Shown piece after piece: positions 16,327 to 22,999 of a DNA stretch of 64,000 nucleotides; position 1 is the first letter of the stretch, and each line of letters begins with the position of its first letter. This DNA is from DATHZQ01 sp963823505 (GTDB lineage Bacteria > Actinomycetota > Acidimicrobiia > Spongiisociales > UBA5794). The stretch lies in the NCBI GenBank assembly GCA_963823505.1, contig CAWGLY010000005.1, forward strand, positions 248,001 through 312,000. Direction: 5' to 3'. Below the pieces are notes generated by a model. It saw nothing but the letters and a program-made list of their open reading frames with translations. It did not search any database and was not told the DNA's origin. A program made the translations under genes and the position numbers.

Positions 16327-17625
16327 ATGAGGCGACGGATCGCATTCGGGCTGCTCGCGACCGCGCTGGCGCTGGCGGCATGCTCCGACGGCGGGACAGA
16401 GTCCACACCCGCAGCCGAAACCACGCAGCCCGGGACCGCCATCACATCGTCGACAACGTCGACGGCAGCGCCGATCGCCACGACCACGACCACCACCGTG
16501 ACGATCACGACGGTGGCGCCGAGCACCACCACGACAACGACGACCACCACCACGACGCTTCCCCCTGACCCGCTGCAGGGGCTGGCGCTCGAACTGGTGG
16601 CCGAAGGGCTGCATCAGCCGACGGCGGTGGCGTCTGCTCCGGGTGACGATCGGCTGTTCGTGGTGGAGCGGCGGGGCCGGATCCGTATCGTGGATGCCGG
16701 TGCGCTCGTGGAGCAGCCGTTTCTCGACATCGAGGACTCGGTGAACTGGGCGGCGGGTATCGAACAGGGAATGCTCGGCCTCGCCTTCCACCCGCGCTTT
16801 GCCGACAACGGTCGGTTCTTCGTCTACTACACCGGGTTGAGCGACGAGCGCCGACTTGTGGAGTTCACCGTGAGCGACGACCCGTCGGCTGCCGATCCGG
16901 CGAGTGAACGACTCCTGCTGACTCGACCCCAACCGACCGACATCATCCGCCATTACGGCGGGCATCTCGAGTTTGGGCCGGACGGGTTCCTCTATGTGTC
17001 GCTCGGCGACGGGGCGGCCCCTGAGCTGAACGGTCAGGACCCCGGCACCGTGTTCGGGGCGATCCTGCGGCTGGATGTCGACAACGGGGACACGTATGCG
17101 ATCCCCGCCGACAACCCGTTTGTCGACGGCGGGGGTGCTCCGGAGGTGTGGGCATTTGGGCTCCGCAACCCGTGGCGGTTTGCCATCGATCGCGAAAGCG
17201 AGACGCTGTTCATTGCCGATGTTGGCCAGGAGCATTGGGAGGAGATCAACCGGGTGTCGCTCGGTTCTGCTGGTGCGAACTTCGGCTGGCCCGATACCGA
17301 AGGCGCCCGCTGTTTCTTGCTCTCGGGCTGCACCCTCGACGATTACACACTGCCGTGGATCGAGTACTCGCACGACGAGGGTTGCTCCGTGACCGGTGGG
17401 CGGGTCTACCGGGGGAGTGCCATCCCCGAACTGACAGGGCAGTACCTCTATGCCGACTGGTGCGGCCAGTGGATCCGCAGCGTGGACGTGTCCGGCGTGC
17501 AGACCGACTGGTCGGACGACCTCGGCGAGGCCGGCCAGGTCCAGTCTTTCGGCACCGACGCCGAAGGCGAGCTGTACGTCGTCAACTTCGCCGGCGAGCT
17601 GTGGAAGATCGTGCCCGTCCGGTAG
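16327..17625 (+). CDS. Lipoprotein PQQ-type sugar dehydrogenase (glucose/sorbosone dehydrogenase family)
   Basis: A 432-residue predicted lipoprotein. A signal peptide ends in the lipobox LALAAC, with the lipidated cysteine near residue 19. A Thr-rich linker (residues about 30-78, long runs of Thr from ACN codons) follows. The catalytic part is a six-bladed propeller of the GSDH/HHIP-like family: GLHQPTAVASAP, LFVVERRGRIRIVD, GLAFHPRF.DNGRFFVYYT, GHLEFGPDGFLYVSLGD, GLRNPWRFAIDR, IADVGQEHWEEIN. Such enzymes oxidise sugars with pyrroloquinoline quinone. Electron acceptor and substrate are unknown. The start is the ATG giving a clean lipoprotein signal; an earlier in-frame ATG lies inside dnaE. 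Confidence 0.88.
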   Translation: MRRRIAFGLLATALALAACSDGGTESTPAAETTQPGTAITSSTTSTAAPIATTTTTTVTITTVAPSTTTTTTTTTTTLPPDPLQGLALELVAEGLHQPTAVASAPGDDRLFVVERRGRIRIVDAGALVEQPFLDIEDSVNWAAGIEQGMLGLAFHPRFADNGRFFVYYTGLSDERRLVEFTVSDDPSAADPASERLLLTRPQPTDIIRHYGGHLEFGPDGFLYVSLGDGAAPELNGQDPGTVFGAILRLDVDNGDTYAIPADNPFVDGGGAPEVWAFGLRNPWRFAIDRESETLFIADVGQEHWEEINRVSLGSAGANFGWPDTEGARCFLLSGCTLDDYTLPWIEYSHDEGCSVTGGRVYRGSAIPELTGQYLYADWCGQWIRSVDVSGVQTDWSDDLGEAGQVQSFGTDAEGELYVVNFAGELWKIVPVR

Positions 17626-17732
17626 CGGTCTCCGAGGGGGCGGGGGTGATGTCAGATGAGCCTTGGCCGGGGCTCGACGCCCGCCGATATCGGCGATGGA
17701 TCGGCACACCGGTGTTTGTCGCAGGCGTTTGA

Positions 17733-17738
17733 TATGAT
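17733..17738 (+). promoter_or_regulatory. Possible -10 element of the HNH gene, under the LexA box
   Basis: TATGAT ends on the first base of the palindrome at 17738, so bound LexA would block it. No good -35 is seen. Confidence 0.45.
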
Positions 17739-17753
17739 CGAACGTATGTTCGA
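17738..17753 (+). promoter_or_regulatory. LexA/SOS box, mycobacterial type
   Basis: TCGAAC-GTAT-GTTCGA is a perfect inverted repeat. It matches exactly the known mycobacterial and Bacillus-like LexA operator TCGAACN4GTTCGA. It lies 15-30 bases before the start of the DUF222/HNH gene. In Mycobacterium tuberculosis several 13E12-family (DUF222) genes carry such boxes, so DNA-damage induction is expected here. Confidence 0.85.
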
Positions 17754-17768
17754 TATTGGTCTGAACCG

Positions 17769-18890
17769 ATGAGCTCGCTGCGGTCGGCGGTCGATGAGTT
17801 GGCCAGTGACCAACTCGACTACCTGGACGACCGTGGGTTGCTGGACGATGTCGCCGAACTGAGCCGCGACCTTGCAGCGCTCGAAGCACAACGTCTTCGA
17901 CGAATCGCCGAGATCGACCGCCGGCTGGCAATCCGGCACGACGGGGCTCTGTCGACGACGGCCTGGCTGCGCAATCGTTGCGGCTTCTCCGCAGGGTCGG
18001 CGTGCGAGCAGCTCCGGATCGCCCGGGGTCTTCGTCACGCCCACCTCACGCAGGCGCGCTTCGAAGCAGGCGATATCGATCTTGGCCGCGTGCGGGTCCT
18101 GATGTCGGCCCAGAGGCGCCACCCGGATGTGTTCTCTCGGGATGAGCAGACGTTGGTCGAGGCAGCGACCTCGTTGTCGCAGAAGGACCTCCGCCGGCTG
18201 CTCGACTACTGGGCGCAGGCGCTCGACCATCGGGAGGCGCTCGCCGATGACGAGGCCCGCCATCGCCGCCGGCGTCTTCACGTGTCCCGCACGTTCGGCG
18301 GCATCGTTCGGTGCGACGGCGACCTCGATCCAGAAGGTGGCGAGATCGTGCTGATCGCACTCCAAGCTCTCGCTGAGAGGAACCATCTCGACGAAACCGA
18401 CGATCGGACGCCCGCTCAGGCGAGAGCCGACGCACTTGTCGACATCTGCCGGGACCAACTCGATCGCGGTGCGGTTCCTACCGTCGGTCGCAACCGGCCG
18501 CACCTGTTGGTGGTGGCCGATCTCGAGACCCTGGAGGGTCGTGCGGGCTGCCGCGCCGAGACGGAGGATGGTGCGGTCCTTCACCCCGAGGCCATCCGCC
18601 GCATCGCTTGCGACGCCGGCGTATGCCGGATCATCACCGACGCAGCGGGCCGGCCGCTCGACGTTGGACGCACCACCCGAGCCATCTCGCCCGCATTGTG
18701 GCGAGCCTTGCTTGTCAGAGACGGCGGCTGCACGGCTCCTGGCTGCGATCGCCCACCCCGCTGGTGCGATGCTCACCACATCCGCCACTGGATCGACGGC
18801 GGGCACACCAAGCTCGACAACCTCCGCCTGCTGTGCCGTCGCCATCATCGGATGCACCACGAAGGTGCGGCACTGGCCAGGGCGCCGTAG
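17769..18890 (+). CDS. DUF222 / 13E12-family protein with C-terminal HNH endonuclease domain
   Basis: A 373-residue protein. The N-terminal DUF222 domain has HDGALSTTAWLRNRCGFSA-type sequence (residues about 55-75) and a helical middle. The C-terminal ~50 residues form an HNH nuclease: RDGGCTAPGCDRPP, then CDAHHIRHWIDGGHT, LDNLRLLCRRHHRMHHEG. All core His and Asn residues and two CxxC-like metal positions are present. The family is abundant in actinobacteria and behaves like a repeat or mobile gene family; the target is unknown. The upstream LexA box indicates SOS control. The ATG at 17769 is used; no ribosome-binding site is visible. Confidence 0.9.
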   Translation: MSSLRSAVDELASDQLDYLDDRGLLDDVAELSRDLAALEAQRLRRIAEIDRRLAIRHDGALSTTAWLRNRCGFSAGSACEQLRIARGLRHAHLTQARFEAGDIDLGRVRVLMSAQRRHPDVFSRDEQTLVEAATSLSQKDLRRLLDYWAQALDHREALADDEARHRRRRLHVSRTFGGIVRCDGDLDPEGGEIVLIALQALAERNHLDETDDRTPAQARADALVDICRDQLDRGAVPTVGRNRPHLLVVADLETLEGRAGCRAETEDGAVLHPEAIRRIACDAGVCRIITDAAGRPLDVGRTTRAISPALWRALLVRDGGCTAPGCDRPPRWCDAHHIRHWIDGGHTKLDNLRLLCRRHHRMHHEGAALARAP

Positions 18891-18914
18891 GTCATGTCCT
18901 CGTGCTCGTAGACC

Positions 18915-18920
18915 TACATT
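18915..18920 (+). promoter_or_regulatory. -10 element of the APH-fold kinase gene
   Basis: TACATT is six bases before the GTG at 18927. This spacing favours that GTG over the adjacent GTG at 18924. Confidence 0.45.
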
Positions 18921-18926
18921 GTCGTG

Positions 18927-19811
18927 GTGACCTTCACTACGGATCTCAGAGATCGCGCCGAAGCCATGCTGGGAGCACCGATACGTGGATGGGAGCCCCG
19001 AACCGCCGGGCTCACGCACTCGGTGACGGGGCTGGCGACCCTTGGCACCGGCACGAGGGTCTTCGTGAAGGCAGCGACAGAGCGGCACTCGTCGCGGGAA
19101 GTTGTACGGGAGCTCGCCGCATTGCACAGCATCGAGGCGTCGTTCATGCCGAAGTTGCTGGCGTTCGCTGACGAAGACCTACCGCTGTTCGCACTCGAGG
19201 ACCTGTCACACGGCCTTTGGCCGGAGCCGTACCCGCATGACCTCAGCATGTTGCAAGCAGCGCTCGAGGAGCTTCGGACGCTCCCCGTACCCAAGGATCT
19301 GGGCCTCGAAGTCAGAGAGCATTCGGATCCGACCGGTTGGCGCTGGCTCTCTGAGGCGGCCCTCCAAGGCGCGCCTCAGCTCGCCGCCTGGATCGCCGAA
19401 CACGAGAAGGAGATCGTCGAGCTTGCGGCAACTGCCGGTGGCGGCACCTCGCTCGTGCACGGTGACCTGTGGTATTCCAACATCTGTTTCCTTCCCGACC
19501 GGGTCGTCTTTGTCGACTGGTCGCATGCCTTCGTCGGCTCCCCTTGGCACGACGCCGCCACCGTCAGCATCGACCTCGTCATCGAGGGGCGCCGCCCGCT
19601 CCCCGGCCCTGGTGGCGCCGCTTGGGCGGCCGCCTACCTTGCGTGGTCCGTCCGTTCCCTCGCCCGGGATCCCGCGGAGTCGATCGGCAACCCGACTGCG
19701 TGGCGCATCGACGTTGAGGAGCTCATCGATGGTGCTGCTTGGTGGGTGGCTGTCGAACTCGGCGTACGGCCGCCACCCAAGCTGTCGGAGCGGCCAGTGG
19801 GTTGGGCCTGA
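18927..19811 (+). CDS. Aminoglycoside-phosphotransferase-fold (APH family) kinase
   Basis: A 294-residue protein of the APH/choline kinase superfamily. The catalytic loop is LVHGDLWYSNICF (Brenner motif with Asp and Asn) and the metal site is FVDWSHAFVGSPWHD. The N-lobe has TRVFVKAAT with the presumed ATP lysine and a helix with VVRELAALHSI. Family members phosphorylate small molecules such as aminoglycosides, choline, fructosamines or homoserine; nothing here selects one, so antibiotic resistance should not be assumed. It starts 36 bases after the HNH gene with its own -10 box and converges on the M15 peptidase gene. Confidence 0.82.
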   Translation: MTFTTDLRDRAEAMLGAPIRGWEPRTAGLTHSVTGLATLGTGTRVFVKAATERHSSREVVRELAALHSIEASFMPKLLAFADEDLPLFALEDLSHGLWPEPYPHDLSMLQAALEELRTLPVPKDLGLEVREHSDPTGWRWLSEAALQGAPQLAAWIAEHEKEIVELAATAGGGTSLVHGDLWYSNICFLPDRVVFVDWSHAFVGSPWHDAATVSIDLVIEGRRPLPGPGGAAWAAAYLAWSVRSLARDPAESIGNPTAWRIDVEELIDGAAWWVAVELGVRPPPKLSERPVGWA

Positions 19812-19857
19812 ACGTTGCGTCGATGAGCCCCATACGTCGCGCCTGGTTGGGGCCCGA

Positions 19858-20769
19858 TCAGTTGCCGTTCCACGAGAAGTGCATCCAGTCCTTGAGGCTG
19901 GACCAGTTGCCGCCCCAGCCCCAGCCGATGTCGGCGAATGCTGACGTTGCCGTGTCCCCTGGAACGATCATGCCGGTGCGGACGTCGTCGCGGTCGACGT
20001 AGACCGAGGCAAGCTCGGGAAGCACGAGATCGCCCTTCAGATACGGGTTGTGGAACGGGTTGATGTCTATCGCAAGTCCGAACGCGTGGTTGGACCAGCG
20101 ACCTGAGCCGACTGCGGGCCGGCAGACGAAAGACGTGGTCTCGTTCCAATCGCCCGTGGGATGGGCATCGACTTCCTCCTGGCGGATCACCCGCATCTGC
20201 TCGATCGGGAACCTCGCTTCGTGCAGTTGGCGGAAGATCTCGACGATCTCCTCAGCGACCGAGGCATTGATGATCATCTCGCCCGTGTGGAACTTCCCGT
20301 CGAACCCGTAGTGCGACACGGTGATGTACGACAGCTCTTCGGCCGTGACCGGGCACTCTTCTCGCCATGTGGAGCGGGCCAACACCTCGGCGGGAACAGG
20401 TCCAAGCGTCGACACGAATTGGTCGTCGGTCGGCGGCGGCAGCAGATCGTGCGTCTCGAACTCGCGGTCGACCAGCTCGCCTGGAGTCGGCTGCACCTCG
20501 CCGTGCTCATCAGGCCGAAGCGGCAGCGGTCTCGTGCCGAGCCAGGCGGGCCTCGCAAAGGGTGAGATCGTGGTGGTCGTGGGTGCGACGGTTGTCGTCG
20601 TCGTGGCCGGCGGCTGTTGCGGGTCCGCAGGGCCCTCTGAGGTGCTGCTGGTGGGCGACCGCGTCGACGGTGTGCCGCCTGCCGTAGCACCGTCGCTGCC
20701 ACCTGCGGCGGCAGAACAAGCGGCGACGGCCAGCGACACGGCGGCGAGCCACGTGGCGAGTCTTCTCAC
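19858..20769 (-). CDS. Lipoprotein M15-family (VanY-like) peptidase
   Basis: A 303-residue predicted lipoprotein. The signal peptide ends in a lipobox (SLAVAACS, Cys18). A Ser/Thr/Pro-rich linker with ATTTTTVAPTTTT follows to about residue 70. The C-terminal domain has the zinc motif SNHAFGLAIDINPFHNP (SxHxxGxAxD) and the closing WMHFSWN, as in D-Ala-D-Ala carboxypeptidases of family M15 (Peptidase_M15_4). It probably trims cell-wall peptides outside the membrane. The start is a GTG preceded by TAGCGT seven bases upstream. It lies 10 bases after the ArsA-type gene. Confidence 0.88.
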   Translation of the reverse strand: MRRLATWLAAVSLAVAACSAAAGGSDGATAGGTPSTRSPTSSTSEGPADPQQPPATTTTTVAPTTTTISPFARPAWLGTRPLPLRPDEHGEVQPTPGELVDREFETHDLLPPPTDDQFVSTLGPVPAEVLARSTWREECPVTAEELSYITVSHYGFDGKFHTGEMIINASVAEEIVEIFRQLHEARFPIEQMRVIRQEEVDAHPTGDWNETTSFVCRPAVGSGRWSNHAFGLAIDINPFHNPYLKGDLVLPELASVYVDRDDVRTGMIVPGDTATSAFADIGWGWGGNWSSLKDWMHFSWNGN

Positions 20770-20776
20770 CAGAGGA

Positions 20777-20782
20777 ACGCTA
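20777..20782 (-). promoter_or_regulatory. -10 element of the M15 peptidase gene
   Basis: On the minus strand TAGCGT is followed by seven bases and the GTG start. It overlaps the stop of the ATPase gene, giving the peptidase its own start signal inside the operon. Confidence 0.4.
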
Positions 20783-21838
20783 GTGCCGTCCGAACAATGC
20801 CTCGCTGAGGCCCTCCGAGTCGACCATCATCGCTGCCAGCGCCTCCAGGTCTGTCGGGGGGTCCGTGAGCCACGGTATCGAGGCAAGCGCCACGTCGTAG
20901 CGGGCGGCGAACTCGATGCGCACCTCTGCCGTGCGGTGCGCTTCGGCGGCCCACCGCAGCAGGTTGTCACGCAGTGCGGTGGCGACAACCCGATCCAGGT
21001 CACCGTCGACGGGCGGAGCCGTCGTGATGGTCTCCCAATCGTGCGGCAGCTCTCGATTGAACACGACGGCCGCCGGCCGCATGTTGCCCGCCGGGAGCTC
21101 CTCGAAGAATCGCCGCGCCTCCCGCATCGGAGTCGGGCCTGCGTTGGTGATCACCACCGTATGAGCCGCCGCCAGATGGCGCTCGACGCTCTTGGCGCGT
21201 CGCGTCATCCCGTCGTACAGGGTTCTGAGATCGAGCAAGAAGTCGGCGATCTCCTCGAGCAGGGGACCACCGAGGACCGCATCTGCGAGCTTGAGCACGG
21301 GGCGAGCCGTGATCCGATAGAGAGCTCGGCGGGCGGGGACCCGTGCGCCCGTGACCCACTGCAGCAGCCGGCCCCCGATGAGCTCTCGCATCCTGCCCGG
21401 GGCGAGCAGGAAGTCGATCCCGCCAACCGACGGGGGCGTGTCCACGATCACGAGGTCCCAGGTACCGCTTTCGACGTACTCCGCCATCTGCTCGCCTGCC
21501 GCGTAGGCCTGGGCGGCAGGGAACCGGTCGGCAATCGCTCGGAAGTAGGCGTTGGCGAGAAGCCGATCCCCGACTTCGGGCTCCGCATGGCGGGCGACGA
21601 TCGCCTCCCACGATGCGGCGACGTCCAACATCGCGGCCCACAGGTTCGTCTCCTCCGCGACACGGCTCGGCTGATTGCCGAGCGCACCGACTCCCAGCGC
21701 ATCGGCAAGTCGTTTGGCGGGGTCGACCGTGACCACCAGGGTGGAAGTGCCCGCCCGGGCTGCGGCGACCGCAGCCGCGGCGGCGACGGTGGTCTTGCCG
21801 ACGCCCCCGGCACCTGTGATCAGCAGGATCCCCGTCAT
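20780..21838 (-). CDS. ArsA/GET3-family ATPase, second of a pair
   Basis: A 352-residue P-loop ATPase. The deviant Walker A is TGAGGVGKTT near the N-terminus, the Walker B/switch region has VVTVDPAKRLADALG and VIVDTPPSVGGIDFLLAP, and the protein ends in an acidic helix. The closest known arrangement is the paired actinobacterial ATPases such as Rv3679-Rv3680 of M. tuberculosis, which are annotated as anion-transporter ATPases. No arsB or arsR is near, so arsenite export is unlikely. The ATG overlaps the stop of the first ATPase (ATGA), consistent with a heteromeric product. A residue-5 ATG was chosen over the upstream codon for this reason. Confidence 0.85.
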   Translation of the reverse strand: MTGILLITGAGGVGKTTVAAAAAVAAARAGTSTLVVTVDPAKRLADALGVGALGNQPSRVAEETNLWAAMLDVAASWEAIVARHAEPEVGDRLLANAYFRAIADRFPAAQAYAAGEQMAEYVESGTWDLVIVDTPPSVGGIDFLLAPGRMRELIGGRLLQWVTGARVPARRALYRITARPVLKLADAVLGGPLLEEIADFLLDLRTLYDGMTRRAKSVERHLAAAHTVVITNAGPTPMREARRFFEELPAGNMRPAAVVFNRELPHDWETITTAPPVDGDLDRVVATALRDNLLRWAAEAHRTAEVRIEFAARYDVALASIPWLTDPPTDLEALAAMMVDSEGLSEALFGRH

Positions 21839-22692
21839 GCGTCGTCCCATGCATCGGTGAGGCGGGCCGCGACCTCGCCGGGGGTCATCAGACCGAACAT
21901 CTGAGGAAGGTGGGTGGCGTTGCCGAGGGCGGTCAACCAGAACTCCTGGTGTACCTGCAGGATCTGGTGAAGCTCAGCAGCCCTGCGAACGGGTTCGTCG
22001 GGGAGCTCGGCGATGACGTCCGGTGCCACGTCCAGCGGAGCCAGGACCCGATTGGCCACGACGCGGGCCAGGTCGATGAGTGGCTCCTCTGCCAGCTCGT
22101 CGAGGGCCTCGATGGTCTCCACGATCGGAAGCTCCTCGGGCATCGTCACCAGCACGAGACCCGATCGCTCCGGATCCGCCAAGAAGCGGCGCATACTCAT
22201 CGCTTGTGCTTGCACGATCCCCGTCGGGACGATCCGCTCCACGGTCGCAGGGGCGCGCAAGTAGCCGATGAGCTGGCCGATCGGCGGGGCATCCACGACG
22301 ACGAGATCCCACTTCCGCCGCTGCGCCTCGAAGATGGGTTTTCCCATCGAGATGATCTCGCGGATCCCCGGTGCCGTTTCCACCAAGACGTTGAGCGCTT
22401 TGCTCAGCTGGCGGGTCGGTGCGGCCTTGGGCACCCGAAGCTGGAGCTTGATGTACTCGTCGAGGGATTCACCACGGTCGACGGCGGCGGCGAACACGCC
22501 CGGGGCGGTCTCCCGCGGCTCGTGCTCCAGATTGTCGACCCCAAGATGAACCGCAAGCCCGAGCCCGTCAACCATGCCGAGTAGCAGGACCCTGGCTCCA
22601 CGGCGGCCGGCGGCGAGAGCGATCGAGGTGGCAACGGCGGACTTGCCGACACCACCCTTGCCGGAGACGAGAAGCAGGCTGCGATCGAGCAC
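21835..22692 (-). CDS. ArsA/GET3-family ATPase, first of a pair
   Basis: A 285-residue P-loop ATPase with Walker A VSGKGGVGKSAVATSIA, a substituted DPA motif (LGMVDGLGLAVHLGVD, where ArsA has DPA.SL) and VVVDAPPIGQLIGYLRAP. The altered DPA motif and the lysine-type deviant P-loop parallel the first partner in other actinobacterial pairs. A TTG two codons upstream (22698) is an alternative start; TACCCT ending at 22698 lies eight bases before the GTG used here. It heads a minus-strand run with the second ATPase and the M15 peptidase. Confidence 0.83.
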   Translation of the reverse strand: MLDRSLLLVSGKGGVGKSAVATSIALAAGRRGARVLLLGMVDGLGLAVHLGVDNLEHEPRETAPGVFAAAVDRGESLDEYIKLQLRVPKAAPTRQLSKALNVLVETAPGIREIISMGKPIFEAQRRKWDLVVVDAPPIGQLIGYLRAPATVERIVPTGIVQAQAMSMRRFLADPERSGLVLVTMPEELPIVETIEALDELAEEPLIDLARVVANRVLAPLDVAPDVIAELPDEPVRRAAELHQILQVHQEFWLTALGNATHLPQMFGLMTPGEVAARLTDAWDDA

Positions 22693-22772
22693 GAGCAAGA
22701 AGGGTAACGGAGGGGGAGGAGTGCCCGGCCGTCGCAGGTAGCCTGGCGGTCTCGCACCCTCCGGAGGTCCTC

Positions 22773-22985
22773 GTGGCTCAACTCGATGTCGATCAGTTCC
22801 TGCAGCGATTTCGCGAGCGGGCAGATGCCGTGAAAGAACGCGGCGTCCCGCCCCTGGAGGGCGAAGCCAGGCGTACGTTCATCTCCCAGATGGAGCTCGA
22901 TTTCCTCGACTACTCCCTCGTGGGCAGCGCCGCCTGGGCGGTCGAAGACGGCAACTTGGTGCTCCGCATCCCGCTCAGCGGCTGA
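22773..22985 (+). CDS. Small conserved-looking protein of unknown function
   Basis: A 70-residue acidic, helical protein (FLQRFRERADAVKERG, then RRTFISQMELDFLDYSLVGS and a beta pair WAVEDGNLVLRIPL). No motif, signal peptide or membrane segment is seen. The GTG at 22773 has GGAGG six bases upstream, a good ribosome-binding site, so it is probably expressed. It is divergent from the ATPase pair and converges on the ThyX-like gene with 14 bases between stops. I do not recognise a family. Confidence 0.7.
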   Translation: MAQLDVDQFLQRFRERADAVKERGVPPLEGEARRTFISQMELDFLDYSLVGSAAWAVEDGNLVLRIPLSG

Positions 22986-22999
22986 GCCCAGCCCGCTCG

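Noticed and set aside
16138..17931. 597-residue minus-strand frame across the dnaE end and the sugar dehydrogenase
   Set aside because: It spans two well-supported plus-strand genes and contains Arg-rich low-complexity sequence made by reading the Thr linker backwards.
17652..19127. 491-residue minus-strand frame over the HNH gene
   Set aside because: Antisense to a protein with intact HNH and DUF222 motifs; no family features of its own.
18927..19811. Aminoglycoside resistance gene
   Set aside because: Only the general APH kinase fold is visible; the superfamily covers many metabolic kinases, so resistance cannot be claimed.
20321..21904. 527-residue plus-strand frame over the M15 peptidase and ATPase genes
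   Set aside because: Both minus-strand genes have catalytic motifs; this frame has none.
20780..22692. Arsenite efflux operon
   Set aside because: No arsB, arsR, arsC or arsD nearby, and one partner lacks the normal DPA motif; these fit other actinobacterial ATPase pairs better.
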